Shown here: in pieces, positions 53,324 to 62,917 of the stretch
Layout: the number at the start of each line of letters is the position of its first letter
Position numbering within the stretch: the stretch's first letter is position 1
Assembly (NCBI RefSeq): GCF_000430545.1
Contig: NZ_KE387163.1
Span: 248,001-312,000 of the forward strand
Length of the DNA: 64,000 nucleotides
Direction of reading: 5' to 3'
From: Tenacibaculum ovolyticum DSM 18103
Lineage (GTDB): Bacteria > Bacteroidota > Bacteroidia > Flavobacteriales > Flavobacteriaceae
Position numbers and translations under genes: made by a program
The notes under the pieces: model-generated
What the model was told of the DNA's origin: nothing
The model's input: only the letters and a program-made list of their open reading frames with translations
Databases searched by the model: none

Positions 53324-55519
53324 TTAATTTGCTATTTCACTAGTAAATTTAATACGCATTAAACGCAATTCATCATCATCATAATCACCATCAAACTCAT
53401 CTAATGCTTCTTGAATTTTATCTGTTTCTGCTTCCATAAAATAATCATGAATTTCTTCTTGTTGATCATCGTCTAACAAGTCTTCAACTGCATAATTAAT
53501 ATTCAGTTTTGTTCCAGAAAACACAATCGCTTCCATTTCCTTAATTAGTTCAGACATGTTTAATCCTTTGGATTTAGCAATATCTTCTAAAGGTAATTTT
53601 CTATCAGTATTCTGAATAATAAAAAGTTTTAATCCTGAATTTACTCCAGTACTTTTCACTATTAAATCATCTGGTCGAACAACTTCATTATCATTAACAT
53701 AATTAGTTATTAGCTTTATGAATTCTTTACCGAATTTTTTTGATTTTCCTTCTCCAACTCCATGAACTTTAGATAATTCTTCTAATGTTATTGGAAATTT
53801 CAATGCCATATCATCTAATGAAGGATCTTGAAATACAGCAAATGGAGGAACACCTAAACGTTTCCCAACACTTTTACGTAAGTCTTTCAACATACCTACA
53901 AGCTTATTATCAACACCTCCTTTTAGCTTTGTGTCTGCTATTATTGTTCCATCATCATGCGTTGCATATACATGATTTTCTGTCATCATAAATGATGTTG
54001 GATTCTCTATAAATTTTCTACCTCTTGCAGTTAATTTTAAAACACCATACTGCTCTATTTCTTTTCTAATTAAATCGACTACTAATATTTGACGAATTAA
54101 AGCTATCCAATAATGGTTATCCTTTTCCTTTCCTATTCCGAAAAAAGGTTGTTCTGTTGTTTTATGAGATTTTAATAATGCATTTCCTGCTCCGATAATT
54201 GTATTTACAACTTCTTTAGGCTTATACATTTCATTAGTATCTCTAATTACAGTTAGTAATGTTTTTACTTCATTTTGTGCTTCATGTTGCTTCTTAGGGT
54301 TTCGCATGTTATCATCTAACTCTGCTCCTTCTCCATTTACAGCATCAAATTCTTCACCGAAGTAATGAAGTATATATTTACGTCTATTCATAGACGTTTC
54401 TGCATATCCTACAACTTCTTGTAAAAGAGCATGACCTACCTCCTGTTCTGCAACAGGTTTGTTAGCCATAAATTTTTCAAGTTTTTCAATATCTTTATAT
54501 GAGTAGAAAGTTAAACAATACCCTTCCCCTCCATCACGTCCAGCTCTACCAGTTTCTTGATAATAACTTTCTAAACTCTTAGGAATATCATGGTGAATTA
54601 CAAAACGAACATCAGGTTTATCTATTCCCATACCAAAAGCAATAGTTGCAACGACCACATCACAATCTTCCATCAAAAACATATCTTGATGTTTAGCTCT
54701 TTTCTTTGCATCTAAACCTGCATGATAAGGAAGTGCATTAATACCGTTAACCTGTAAAACTTGAGCAATTTCCTCAACCTTTTTACGACTTAAACAATAT
54801 ATAATACCCGTCTTTCCCATTCGTTGTTTTATAAAACGAATAATATCTTTTTCTACATCTGTTGTTTTTGGACGAACTTCATAAAACAAATTAGGTCTAT
54901 TAAATGACGCTTTAAAAACATTTGCATCACTCATTCCTAAAGTTTTAAGAATATCTTCCTGTACTTTTTCTGTAGCTGTAGCGGTTAAACCAATTATAGG
55001 TACATTATCAATCTGCTTAATAATAGTACGTAAATTTCTATATTCAGGTCTAAAATCATGCCCCCATTCTGAAATACAGTGAGCCTCATCAATTGCAACA
55101 AAAGAGATCTTTTGTTGTCTTAAAAATGCTGCATATTCCTCTTTAACCAATGATTCAGGAGCAACATATAATAATTTTGTTATTCCTGATTCAATATCTT
55201 CTTTTACCTGAGCTATTTCAGATTTATTTAAAGAAGAGTTTAACACATGAGCAATTCCATGATGCTCTGAAATCCCTCTAATAGCATCTACTTGATTTTT
55301 CATCAATGCTATTAAAGGAGAAACAACAATAGCTGTTCCCTCTTTCATTAATGCAGGCAACTGATAACAAAGGGACTTCCCTCCACCAGTAGGCATTATT
55401 ACAAAAGTATTTTCGTTGTTTAAAATACTTTTTACGACTTCTTCTTGTAGCCCCTTAAATTGGTTAAAACCAAATATTTTTTTCAATGACCCATATAACT
55501 CCGACTGCTCTATATTCAT
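53324..55519 (-). CDS. recQ: ATP-dependent DNA helicase RecQ
   Basis: A 731-aa helicase that unwinds DNA in RecF-pathway repair and restarts stalled forks. It shows Q-motif FGFNQFKGLQEE, Walker A MPTGGGKSLCYQLPAL, DEAH box AIDEAHCISEWGHDFRPEY, motif IV-VI with GRAGRDGGEGYC, the RQC zinc/winged-helix region and an HRDC-type domain (KSVGKRLGVPPFAVFQDPSL). A further C-terminal tail (about 620-731) holds a helix-hairpin region and an acidic end. It is followed 11 bp later by the VOC gene. Confidence 0.96.
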   Translation of the reverse strand: MNIEQSELYGSLKKIFGFNQFKGLQEEVVKSILNNENTFVIMPTGGGKSLCYQLPALMKEGTAIVVSPLIALMKNQVDAIRGISEHHGIAHVLNSSLNKSEIAQVKEDIESGITKLLYVAPESLVKEEYAAFLRQQKISFVAIDEAHCISEWGHDFRPEYRNLRTIIKQIDNVPIIGLTATATEKVQEDILKTLGMSDANVFKASFNRPNLFYEVRPKTTDVEKDIIRFIKQRMGKTGIIYCLSRKKVEEIAQVLQVNGINALPYHAGLDAKKRAKHQDMFLMEDCDVVVATIAFGMGIDKPDVRFVIHHDIPKSLESYYQETGRAGRDGGEGYCLTFYSYKDIEKLEKFMANKPVAEQEVGHALLQEVVGYAETSMNRRKYILHYFGEEFDAVNGEGAELDDNMRNPKKQHEAQNEVKTLLTVIRDTNEMYKPKEVVNTIIGAGNALLKSHKTTEQPFFGIGKEKDNHYWIALIRQILVVDLIRKEIEQYGVLKLTARGRKFIENPTSFMMTENHVYATHDDGTIIADTKLKGGVDNKLVGMLKDLRKSVGKRLGVPPFAVFQDPSLDDMALKFPITLEELSKVHGVGEGKSKKFGKEFIKLITNYVNDNEVVRPDDLIVKSTGVNSGLKLFIIQNTDRKLPLEDIAKSKGLNMSELIKEMEAIVFSGTKLNINYAVEDLLDDDQQEEIHDYFMEAETDKIQEALDEFDGDYDDDELRLMRIKFTSEIAN

Positions 55520-55663
55520 CTCCTAGTATCAAAAATTAAAAACGAGAACTAAATTACAAAAAACATTTATACAAATTGAAGTAAATTTTCTTTTTATTAA
55601 AAAGTTTTTCTTCTTAAATATTCCTACTTTTACACTTTAAACTTACTTAAAAAAAATTTAAAC

Positions 55664-56635
55664 TTGAAAGACGCAAACGCAATCCTCTCAACGGCAAAAG
55701 AAACCATACTTTTAGAAAGTAATGCTATTGCTAATTTAGCAAATTTATTAGACAGTTCGTTTGTTGAGGCAGTAAATTTTATATTCAACTCAAAAGGACG
55801 CGTAATTGTTACTGGAATTGGTAAAAGTGCTAACATTGCTAATAAGATGGTTGCTACTTTTAATTCTACAGGAACACCTGCTGTTTTTATGCATGCAGCT
55901 GACGCTATACATGGAGATTTAGGGAACGTACAACGAAATGATGTAGTTATTTGTATTTCAAAAAGTGGAAATACTCCTGAAATTAAAGTTTTACTCCCTT
56001 TAATAAAAAATTCTGATAACAAAGTTATTGCTATAACTGGTAATCCTGATTCTTTTTTAGGAAAAAATGCAGATTTTTTATTAAACTCTTATGTAGAAAA
56101 AGAAGCTTGTCCTAATAATTTAGCTCCTACCACAAGTACCACTGCTCAATTAGTATTAGGTGATGCTTTAGCTGTTTGTTTATTAGATCTTCGTGGATTT
56201 ACAAGTAGTGATTTTGCTAAATATCATCCTGGTGGCGCTTTAGGAAAACGTTTATACTTACGTGTTTCTGATTTAATCAAAAACAATCAACTACCTAAAG
56301 TAAAGAGTACAGATAAAGTAACAAACGTAATTATTGAAATTTCTGAGAAGAGATTAGGTGTAACAGCTGTAATTAACGAAAATAATAAAATATCAGGAAT
56401 TATTACTGATGGTGATATTCGTAGAATGCTTAGTAAAACAACTAAAATTGATGAACTAACAGCTCATGATATTATGAGTACGAATCCAAAAACGATTGAT
56501 GTAGATGCTATGGCTGTAGAAGCTTTAGATGCTCTTGAAAACAGTAGTATTACACAAATTTTGGTTACCAATAAAAATGATGATTATGTAGGTGTTGTTC
56601 ATTTACACGATTTAATTAAAGAAGGTATATTTTAG
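55664..56635 (+). CDS. kdsD: Arabinose-5-phosphate isomerase (KdsD/KpsF)
   Basis: A 323-aa isomerase that turns ribulose-5-phosphate into arabinose-5-phosphate, the first step to Kdo of lipopolysaccharide. It has a SIS domain (about 30-180, VIVTGIGKSANIANKMVATF, CISKSGNTPEI) and two CBS domains (about 205-323). The start is a TTG at 55664; no ATG lies close upstream. It starts a plus-strand group (kdsD, tatC, AhpD-like). The divergent neighbour is recQ. Confidence 0.94.
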   Translation: MKDANAILSTAKETILLESNAIANLANLLDSSFVEAVNFIFNSKGRVIVTGIGKSANIANKMVATFNSTGTPAVFMHAADAIHGDLGNVQRNDVVICISKSGNTPEIKVLLPLIKNSDNKVIAITGNPDSFLGKNADFLLNSYVEKEACPNNLAPTTSTTAQLVLGDALAVCLLDLRGFTSSDFAKYHPGGALGKRLYLRVSDLIKNNQLPKVKSTDKVTNVIIEISEKRLGVTAVINENNKISGIITDGDIRRMLSKTTKIDELTAHDIMSTNPKTIDVDAMAVEALDALENSSITQILVTNKNDDYVGVVHLHDLIKEGIF

Positions 56636-56636
56636 T

Positions 56637-57458
56637 ATGGCTGTAAAAGAAATGTCTTTTTTAGATCATCTTGAAGAATTAAGATGGCATTTAGTTAGAA
56701 GTTTTGCTGCTATTTTTATTTTTGCAATTCTTATTTTTATAAATATTAATTTTGTTTTTAATGAAATTTTATTAGCACATTTAAAACCTGATTTTTCTAC
56801 TTATCAATTTTTTTGCAAAGTATTTACTTCTATTGGTATTGATAGTAGTTTTTGTAGCATCGAATTTGCGCAAGAGTTACAGGTCTTAAATCCTACAGAA
56901 GAACTAATGACAGGTATTTGGTCTGCCCTTATTCTTGGTTTTGTAATCTCTTTTCCTTATATACTTTGGGAATTTTGGCGTTTTATTGCTCCGGGTTTGC
57001 ATAGTGCTGAAAGAAGAAAATCAAGAGGATTTATTTTTATTTCTTCTCTTTTATTCTTCTTAGGAATACTATTTAGCTATTATGTAATTTTACCTATGTC
57101 AGTATTTTTCTTCTATAATTTTTCTATTGGAGATGCTATTGTTAAGAATTTTAAATTAGGAGCATATATTAGTCTTATTACTAACACATTAATCGGTGTT
57201 GCTATATTTTTTGAACTTCCTGTTGTTATTTTATTTCTTACCAAAATAGGATTAATAACACCACAGTTTTTACGAAAATATCGTAAACACGCTTTAGTTG
57301 TTGTTTTAGTATTGTCTGCAATTATAACACCACCAGATATTGCAAGTCAAGTAATAGTCTCGGTACCAATTATGATACTATATGAAATAAGTATTTATGT
57401 ATCACAATATGTCTTAAAAAAACAAAATAAAAATGTCTCAAAAAGTCCAAGAGTTTAA
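56637..57458 (+). CDS. tatC: Sec-independent translocase subunit TatC
   Basis: A 273-aa multi-spanning core of the twin-arginine translocase, which exports folded proteins. It has six membrane helices and the conserved N-terminal MSFLDHLEELRWHLVRS, FPYILWEFWRFIAPGL with a conserved Glu/Pro pattern, and a late FELPVVILFLTKIGLI. TatA/B-type genes are not in the window. It starts 1 nt after kdsD and overlaps the next gene by 26 nt. Confidence 0.96.
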   Translation: MAVKEMSFLDHLEELRWHLVRSFAAIFIFAILIFININFVFNEILLAHLKPDFSTYQFFCKVFTSIGIDSSFCSIEFAQELQVLNPTEELMTGIWSALILGFVISFPYILWEFWRFIAPGLHSAERRKSRGFIFISSLLFFLGILFSYYVILPMSVFFFYNFSIGDAIVKNFKLGAYISLITNTLIGVAIFFELPVVILFLTKIGLITPQFLRKYRKHALVVVLVLSAIITPPDIASQVIVSVPIMILYEISIYVSQYVLKKQNKNVSKSPRV

Positions 57459-57780
57459 CGACTACCGAGCTAAAATGAATGATAAGATTTTAGCAGGTGA
57501 TAATAAAATTATCAAACGTATCTTTAACCTAGATACAAATGCCTTTAAAGAAGGACATTTACCTGAAAAAACCAAAGAGTTACTTGGTTTAGTTGCATCA
57601 GCAGTTTTACGTTGTGATGATTGTATTGCTTATCATTTAGAAACAGCACATAAAAAAGGGGTAACTAAAGAAGAAATGATGGAAACAATGAGTATTGCTA
57701 CTCTAGTTGGTGGAACAATATTAATTCCACACCTTCGTCGTGCTGTTGAGTTTTGGGATGCTATAGAAGAAGGTAATTAA
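57433..57780 (+). CDS. Carboxymuconolactone decarboxylase / AhpD-like protein
   Basis: A 115-aa member of the CMD/AhpD family. The redox pair is in RCDDCIAYHLETA (C65 and C68), followed by a His as in AhpD, and the fold is all helical. AhpD-like proteins recycle peroxiredoxin thiols; this short type is often a general peroxidase-like protein. It overlaps tatC by 26 nt, so it is translationally coupled. The gene at 57839 is separated by 58 nt. Confidence 0.88.
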   Translation: MSQKVQEFNDYRAKMNDKILAGDNKIIKRIFNLDTNAFKEGHLPEKTKELLGLVASAVLRCDDCIAYHLETAHKKGVTKEEMMETMSIATLVGGTILIPHLRRAVEFWDAIEEGN

Positions 57781-57838
57781 TAACTCATTATTTTAAAATC
57801 ATAATACTTCATATTAAAAATGAACTAATTCTTTATAA

Positions 57839-58573
57839 ATGAAATTAAGAGCAGACAACATACAAAAGATTTACGGTAGTAGAAAAGTTGTAAAAGGAAT
57901 TTCTTTAGAAGTAAAACAAGGGGAAATTATAGGTTTACTAGGTCCTAATGGAGCTGGAAAAACAACTTCTTTTTATATGATTGTTGGAATGATTAAACCT
58001 AATTTTGGAAATATTTATCTTGATGATAATGAGATTACCACAGATGCAATGTACAAACGTGCTCAAAAAGGTATTGGATATCTAGCTCAAGAAGCTTCGG
58101 TATTTAGAAAACTTTCTGTAGAAGATAATATTATGTCTGTTTTAGAATTTACTGACAGATCAAAAACTGAGAGAAAGGAACGTTTAGAAGAATTAATTGA
58201 TGAATTTAGTTTAGATCATGTTCGTAAAAATAAAGGAGATTTACTTTCTGGAGGAGAACGTCGTAGAACAGAAATAGCTCGTTGTTTAGCTTCTGATCCT
58301 AAATTTATTTTACTAGATGAGCCTTTTGCAGGTGTAGATCCTATTGCTGTTGAAGATATTCAAGGTATTGTAGCCCAGCTTAAAACTAAAAATATTGGTA
58401 TATTGATTACCGATCATGATGTACAAGCTACATTAGCAATTACTGATAGAACCTATTTAATGTATAATGGAGAAATTCTTAAAGAAGGAACTCCCGAAGA
58501 ATTAGCTGAAGATGAAACCGTACGACGTGTTTATCTTGGAAAAGATTTTGAATTAAAAAAGAAGAAATTTTAG
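57839..58573 (+). CDS. lptB: Lipopolysaccharide export ATPase LptB
   Basis: A 244-aa ABC ATPase of the LptB2FG complex that extracts lipopolysaccharide from the inner membrane. Walker A is GPNGAGKTT at 35-43, the signature is [16 protein letters not shown], Walker B is [16 protein letters not shown] and the H-loop is ITDHDV. The [18 protein letters not shown] segment is typical of LptB. LptFG genes are elsewhere. Position after kdsD and tatC links it to envelope biogenesis. Confidence 0.95.
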   Translation: MKLRADNIQKIYGSRKVVKGISLEVKQGEIIGLLGPNGAGKTTSFYMIVGMIKPNFGNIYLDDNEITTDAMYKRAQKGIGYLAQEASVFRKLSVEDNIMSVLEFTDRSKTERKERLEELIDEFSLDHVRKNKGDLLSGGERRRTEIARCLASDPKFILLDEPFAGVDPIAVEDIQGIVAQLKTKNIGILITDHDVQATLAITDRTYLMYNGEILKEGTPEELAEDETVRRVYLGKDFELKKKKF

Positions 58574-58584
58574 TTAGTTCAAAA

Positions 58585-58622
58585 AAAAAGAGAAGTTATA
58601 TCTATAACTTCTCTTTTTTTTT
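58585..58622. terminator. Bidirectional terminator between lptB and pssA
   Basis: AAAAAGAGAAGTTATA / TATAACTTCTCTTTTT around TC, with T-runs both sides. It lies 12 nt from the lptB stop and 29 nt from the pssA stop. Confidence 0.88.
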
Positions 58623-58650
58623 TTTTTTGAATTATTTAATATACTTATCC

Positions 58651-59385
58651 TTAAACCTTCTTTAAATTATTTATAACTGAAAGCATTACATATATAAAAA
58701 TTATTAAAGGGATTGCTACAAATTTAAACACAACCAATAATACAATAGAGAGCAGTAAGAAAAAATATTTCAGTCCATTTTCTTTAAAACCAAAAGTTTT
58801 AAATTTTAAAGCAAATAAAGGAATTTCTGCATTCATTAAAAAAGTCAATAATACTGTTATTCCTATTAAAAAATACTCATTACACATTAAATTAACAAAG
58901 AATAACTGACTTCCAAACTCTGCAATTAACGGTAAAGAAATTACAAATAGTGTCATTGCAGGTGTTGGCAACCCTATAAATGAATCTGATTGACGTGTAT
59001 CTATATTAAAATTAGCCAATCTATAACAAGCTCCTAAGGTTAATAATAATCCAATATAAGGTAAATTGCTTCCTGTTGCTCCGTATGAATCAATTCCAAA
59101 ATAACCTGAAGCATCTAAATCTATTGCATTTATCAAAAGTTGCAACATTACAATACCAGGTACTACTCCACTGGTAACCATATCTGCCAAACTATCAAGC
59201 TGTTTTCCTAATTCTCCTTGAACATTTAATAATCGAGCAGCAAAACCATCTAAAAAATCAAAACCAATACCTATTGTAACTAAAATAGCTGTCCCTACAA
59301 AATCACCTTTTATAGCGCTAATTATAGCTAGTGTACCGCATAATAAATTTCCCAAGGTTAATAAATTTGGAATATGTCTTTTCAT
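58651..59385 (-). CDS. pssA: CDP-diacylglycerol--serine O-phosphatidyltransferase
   Basis: A 244-aa integral membrane enzyme that makes phosphatidylserine, the precursor of phosphatidylethanolamine. The CDP-alcohol phosphotransferase motif is GFDFLDGFAARLLNVQGELG (contains the D-G-x2-A-R...G pattern), followed by LDSLADMVTSG with the remaining Asp residues. Six or so membrane helices make up the rest. It is a single convergent gene; the decarboxylase Psd is not in the window. Confidence 0.95.
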   Translation of the reverse strand: MKRHIPNLLTLGNLLCGTLAIISAIKGDFVGTAILVTIGIGFDFLDGFAARLLNVQGELGKQLDSLADMVTSGVVPGIVMLQLLINAIDLDASGYFGIDSYGATGSNLPYIGLLLTLGACYRLANFNIDTRQSDSFIGLPTPAMTLFVISLPLIAEFGSQLFFVNLMCNEYFLIGITVLLTFLMNAEIPLFALKFKTFGFKENGLKYFFLLLSIVLLVVFKFVAIPLIIFIYVMLSVINNLKKV

Positions 59386-59486
59386 TTATCTAAAAATTTA
59401 TAGCGAAAATAAGAAATCATTTTATCAGTTCTACATTTTACTTTTTTTTTATCATATTTGTTAATCATAGTAATACCTCCAAAAAA

Positions 59487-60464
59487 ATGCCTATTCTTTC
59501 TTGTAATTTCAATCCTGCTTTACCATTTAAAAGTGCACATTTTAATACTATGTATCGTCCTTTATTTATGAAGGATACAATTAAATATCAACGAAAGAGA
59601 ATAACAACTTGGGATAGCGATTTTATTGATTTAGACTTTTCAACTATAGGTTCAGAAACACTAGTCTTATTAATTCATGGTTTGGAAGGAAGTTCACAAT
59701 CAAACTATATGATTACAACTTCAAATTACTTAAATAATACTGGTTTTGATACAGTTTGTATGAATCTACGAAGTTGTAGTGGCGAAGATAACGCACTCTT
59801 AGAAACCTATCATAGTGGAAAAACTGATGATGTAGACTTTATCGTTAGACATCTCACAACTAATTATAGATATAAAAATATCATTATTGTAGGTTTTAGT
59901 CTCGGTGGTAATTTAACCTTAAAATATTTAGGAGAATATCTTAATATCCCTTTAAAAGTTAAAGGAGGAATTGCGATTTCCGTTCCTATTGATTTAACTA
60001 CGTCACAAGCAGAGCTATCTAAACTAAAAAATAAAATATATTTAAATGAATTTTTAAAAACTTTAAAATTAAAAATATTAGAGAAATCAGAAAAATTCCC
60101 AGAATATAAAATAAATAAAAGGTTATTATTTAAGGCTACAAAATTTCGCCACCTAGAAAAACAATACACAGTTCCTGTATTTGGGTTTAAAAACTCAGAT
60201 GATTATTGGTTAAAAGCGAGCTCTAAACCTTACATTCCTAAAATAAAAATACCTACCTTGTTAATTAATTCACTTGATGATAGCTTTTTATCGAAAGAGT
60301 GTTACCCTTTTAAAGAGGCTAAAAATTCAGCTAACTTCTATTTATTAACACCTAATTATGGTGGTCATGTAGGTTTTACATCTTCTTTTAATAATAATGA
60401 GAATAAATGGGTTGAAAAAAAAATTACAGAATTCATTCAAGAAAATATTGGAATATGTTCTTAA
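59487..60464 (+). CDS. Alpha/beta hydrolase, YheT-like
   Basis: A 325-aa hydrolase of the YheT/ABHD1 group. The order is LLIHGLEGSSQSNYM (oxyanion region), VGFSLGGNLTLKYLGEY with the nucleophile Ser, LLINSLDDSFLS with the acid, and NYGGHVGFTS with the catalytic His. The lid region (about 180-235) is charged. The substrate, possibly a short-chain ester, is unknown. It stands between divergent pssA and the DUF4105 gene, which begins 68 bp later. Confidence 0.9.
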   Translation: MPILSCNFNPALPFKSAHFNTMYRPLFMKDTIKYQRKRITTWDSDFIDLDFSTIGSETLVLLIHGLEGSSQSNYMITTSNYLNNTGFDTVCMNLRSCSGEDNALLETYHSGKTDDVDFIVRHLTTNYRYKNIIIVGFSLGGNLTLKYLGEYLNIPLKVKGGIAISVPIDLTTSQAELSKLKNKIYLNEFLKTLKLKILEKSEKFPEYKINKRLLFKATKFRHLEKQYTVPVFGFKNSDDYWLKASSKPYIPKIKIPTLLINSLDDSFLSKECYPFKEAKNSANFYLLTPNYGGHVGFTSSFNNNENKWVEKKITEFIQENIGICS

Positions 60465-60532
60465 AAAAACAATTATTATAATCTTAATTAAGATATTTGT
60501 AATAATTAATTATCTCTTACTAGATTTAAATT

Positions 60533-61717
60533 ATGCTAAAAAAACACTTTGCTATTTTCTTTATTCTTTTCTGTATTAATATAGCAGAATCTCAGGTCTC
60601 AAAAACAGTTAATTTATCTACTTTCTCTAAAATAAGTATTATAACTTCGGGTCCTGGAGAAGCTTTATATGAAAAATTTGGTCATACAGCAATACGTGTT
60701 AAAGACCCTGTTTTACAATTCGATTTAATTTATAATTATGGAATTATTAATTTTGAAAACCCCAATTTTTATATTGATTTTACTAAAGGGTTTATGAAAT
60801 ATAAATTAGTTCGATATCCTTTTTATTTAGCTTTAAAAAGTAACCAACAAGATAAACGCTGGGTTAAGGAGCAAATATTAAACTTAACTGAAGAGCAAAA
60901 AAATGAAATTTTTCAATTTTTAGAAATAAACGCTGACCCTAAAAATGCAAGTTATTTTTATGATCCATATTTTAATAATTGCGCAACTAAACCTCGTGAT
61001 ATTATTAAAAAAGTACTAGGTAAAAACTTAGTTTTTAATGACAATTTCGTATCTGAAAACTTATCTTTAAGAGCATTAATGAATAAAGAAATTCATCCAA
61101 ATACTTGGGGAAGTTTAGGTATTAATATTGCTTTAGGTAGTAGATTAGATAAAACTGCAACAGCTAATGAATACCTATATTTACCTGATTATGTATATGA
61201 GGCTTTAAATTTATCTAAAGTAAAAAAAGAGAGAAAAGAAGAGAATTTAGTTTTAAAAACGAATATTTTATTAGATTTTGATGAAAAAAAGTCACAAAGC
61301 GATACAGTGAGTCCATTTTTGGTAATTTTATTACTTTCTTTAATAGGATTATTTATAACATATAAAGATTATAGAAACAACAAAAGAAGTAAATGGTTAG
61401 ACTTTATATTATTCTTTTTTACTGGAATTATAGGTATATTAATTGTTTACATGTGGTTTTTCACAAATCATTCAACCGCACCTAATAACTTTAATTTCTT
61501 ATGGGCTTTTGCTCCTAATTTTATTATAGCTTTTTTACTATTGAAGAATAAAGCACCTAATTGGATAGCTAAATATTCTATTATTCTGTTATTCTTTTTA
61601 CTAATTACTTCTTTTATATGGGTAATAAAAATTCAAGTACTTTCATTTACTTTAATACCTTTACTCCTTTTATTAGGCTTTAGGTATTGGTTTTTACAAA
61701 AAACTTTGAATTGCTAA
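60533..61717 (+). CDS. DUF4105-type membrane protein (Lnb N-terminal-like domain)
   Basis: A 394-aa protein. The signal peptide (1-20) leads into a periplasmic Lnb_N/DUF4105 domain (about 25-200) with GPGEALYEKFGHTAIRVKDP and FDPYFNNCATKPRDII; its Cys and His residues fit a papain-like or NlpC/P60-like fold. Four membrane helices follow (about 262-280, 293-313, 325-345, 350-385). Members may act on lipoproteins or peptidoglycan; the role is not known. It converges on aroQ and overlaps its 3' end by 24 nt. Confidence 0.87.
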   Translation: MLKKHFAIFFILFCINIAESQVSKTVNLSTFSKISIITSGPGEALYEKFGHTAIRVKDPVLQFDLIYNYGIINFENPNFYIDFTKGFMKYKLVRYPFYLALKSNQQDKRWVKEQILNLTEEQKNEIFQFLEINADPKNASYFYDPYFNNCATKPRDIIKKVLGKNLVFNDNFVSENLSLRALMNKEIHPNTWGSLGINIALGSRLDKTATANEYLYLPDYVYEALNLSKVKKERKEENLVLKTNILLDFDEKKSQSDTVSPFLVILLLSLIGLFITYKDYRNNKRSKWLDFILFFFTGIIGILIVYMWFFTNHSTAPNNFNFLWAFAPNFIIAFLLLKNKAPNWIAKYSIILLFFLLITSFIWVIKIQVLSFTLIPLLLLLGFRYWFLQKTLNC

Positions 61718-62110
61718 CTTATAACTTTGTAAACCAAAGCCTGTAATAACTCCCTTTGTATTAGGTGCTAGGTAACTTATGTGTCGAAAAGTCTCACGCG
61801 AATGTACATTAGAAATGTGCACCTCTACCACTGGTGTTTTAATCCCTTTTACAGCATCAGCAATTGCCACTGAAGTATGTGTATAGGCAGCAGCATTTAA
61901 AACAATACCATCGTACGTAAAACCTACTTCATGTAATTTATTTATAATTTCACCTTCAATATTAGATTGAAAATAATATAATTCAATAGTATTATAAGTT
62001 TCTTTTAATTCATTAAAAAAATCTTCAAAAGAACTAGCTCCGTATATTTCAGGTTCACGCTTTCCTAATAAATTTAAATTAGGTCCGTTTATAACAATTA
62101 GTTTTTTCAT
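61694..62110 (-). CDS. aroQ: 3-dehydroquinate dehydratase, type II
   Basis: A 138-aa shikimate-pathway enzyme. It has INGPNLNLLGKREPEIYG at the N-terminus (catalytic Tyr), NAAAYTHTSVAIADA (about 75-89), the conserved EVHISNVHSRE with its His, and a C-terminal TGFGLQSYKLA. Short type II dehydratases are near 140 aa, so this is complete. It has a promoter-like box at 62129-62136 and converges on the DUF4105 gene. Confidence 0.97.
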   Translation of the reverse strand: MKKLIVINGPNLNLLGKREPEIYGASSFEDFFNELKETYNTIELYYFQSNIEGEIINKLHEVGFTYDGIVLNAAAYTHTSVAIADAVKGIKTPVVEVHISNVHSRETFRHISYLAPNTKGVITGFGLQSYKLAIQSFL

Positions 62111-62128
62111 TTCATTTATTTAAAATAC

Positions 62129-62136
62129 AAAAATAC
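62129..62136 (-). promoter_or_regulatory. Candidate -7 box of aroQ (TATTTTTG)
   Basis: CAAAAATA on plus, TATTTTTG on minus, 18 nt upstream of the aroQ ATG. Confidence 0.5.
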
Positions 62137-62160
62137 TGTTTTTAATTTTTAACTATAAAA

Positions 62161-62194
62161 AAAGGGAAGCAAAATAAATTGCTTCCCTTTTTTT
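62161..62194 (-). terminator. Terminator of the first barrel gene
   Basis: AAAGGGAAGCAA / TTGCTTCCCTTT stem with a 6-nt loop and T/A-runs, 18 nt past the stop at 62212. Confidence 0.88.
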
Positions 62195-62211
62195 AATATA
62201 TAAATATTAGA

Positions 62212-62742
62212 TTACCACGCGTAACCTAAAGATAATCCTAATTTAGGTAAGAATCCTTCAATACCAGTTGAAGAAATAGAACCACTTGTGCTAATTGAGG
62301 CATATTGAGCTCCAAAATTTAAATCTAAAGCAAAACCTGAATCTCCTCCACCAAATACCCATTGGTATCCAGCAACAGCTCCAGCTCCAAAGAAAGAAAA
62401 ATCACCTGACTCACCAGCTGAATCTAAAGAAGTACTAGAGTAAGATACAACAGGAGCTGCATACCATCCTCTAGGTGTTTCATCACCAAAGTAAAATTTA
62501 TATTTTCCTTCTACCCCAAATCCCTCTGATTTAGCGTCAACTTGCCCTCCAATAGTGTTTACTTTTAAACTTGAATAAGCTACAGCCAATTCAACAGAAC
62601 TTGATTCTGAAACAACTCTTTCATATCCTACTTCAAAAGAACCGAAAGCCAAAGCTAAAGGGTTTGCTTTAACTACATTTTTTTGTGCGTTAGCAGTAAA
62701 TCCTACACCAACAATAGCAATTAATAATAATAATTTTTTCAT
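62212..62742 (-). CDS. Outer-membrane beta-barrel protein
   Basis: A 176-aa barrel. The signal peptide MKKLLLLIAIVGVGFTANAQ (1-20) is chosen over an upstream GTG at 62829, which would put the promoter inside the gene. The rest alternates short strands ending in aromatic residues (SFEVGYERVVSESSSVELAV, SFFGAGAVAGYQWVFGGG) and finishes with an outer-membrane C-terminal LSLGYAW. The function is unknown; it resembles small porin-like proteins. It is the distal member of a three-gene cluster with near-identical signal peptides. Confidence 0.85.
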   Translation of the reverse strand: MKKLLLLIAIVGVGFTANAQKNVVKANPLALAFGSFEVGYERVVSESSSVELAVAYSSLKVNTIGGQVDAKSEGFGVEGKYKFYFGDETPRGWYAAPVVSYSSTSLDSAGESGDFSFFGAGAVAGYQWVFGGGDSGFALDLNFGAQYASISTSGSISSTGIEGFLPKLGLSLGYAW

Positions 62743-62772
62743 AATGTTAAATTTTACATAATTTTCAAGCTG

Positions 62773-62802
62773 CAAATATAGAATTATTATTGAAATTATC
62801 AA
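62773..62802 (-). promoter_or_regulatory. Promoter of the first barrel gene, full consensus
   Basis: On the minus strand TTG (62800-62802) and TATATTTG (62773-62780) are 19 nt apart, matching the Bacteroidetes -33/-7 consensus. The box ends 30 nt upstream of the ATG at 62742. Confidence 0.82.
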
Positions 62803-62872
62803 CTTTTCACTAAAAAAAACTAAAAACACGAAAACCTACTAACACCAATAATTTTCTAATTTTTAGGCATAA

Positions 62873-62901
62873 AAAAAGGGAAGCAAAATGCTTCCCTTTT
62901 T
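62873..62901 (-). terminator. Terminator of the second barrel gene
   Basis: AAAAAGGGAAGCA / TGCTTCCCTTTTT, 13-bp stem with a 3-nt loop, 17 nt past the stop at 62918. It is nearly the same hairpin as at 62161-62190. Confidence 0.9.
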
Positions 62902-62917
62902 AGTAATTAATTTTATC

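Noticed and set aside
55630..56022. 130-aa open frame antisense to kdsD
   Set aside because: Complement of conserved SIS-domain coding sequence; no independent evidence.
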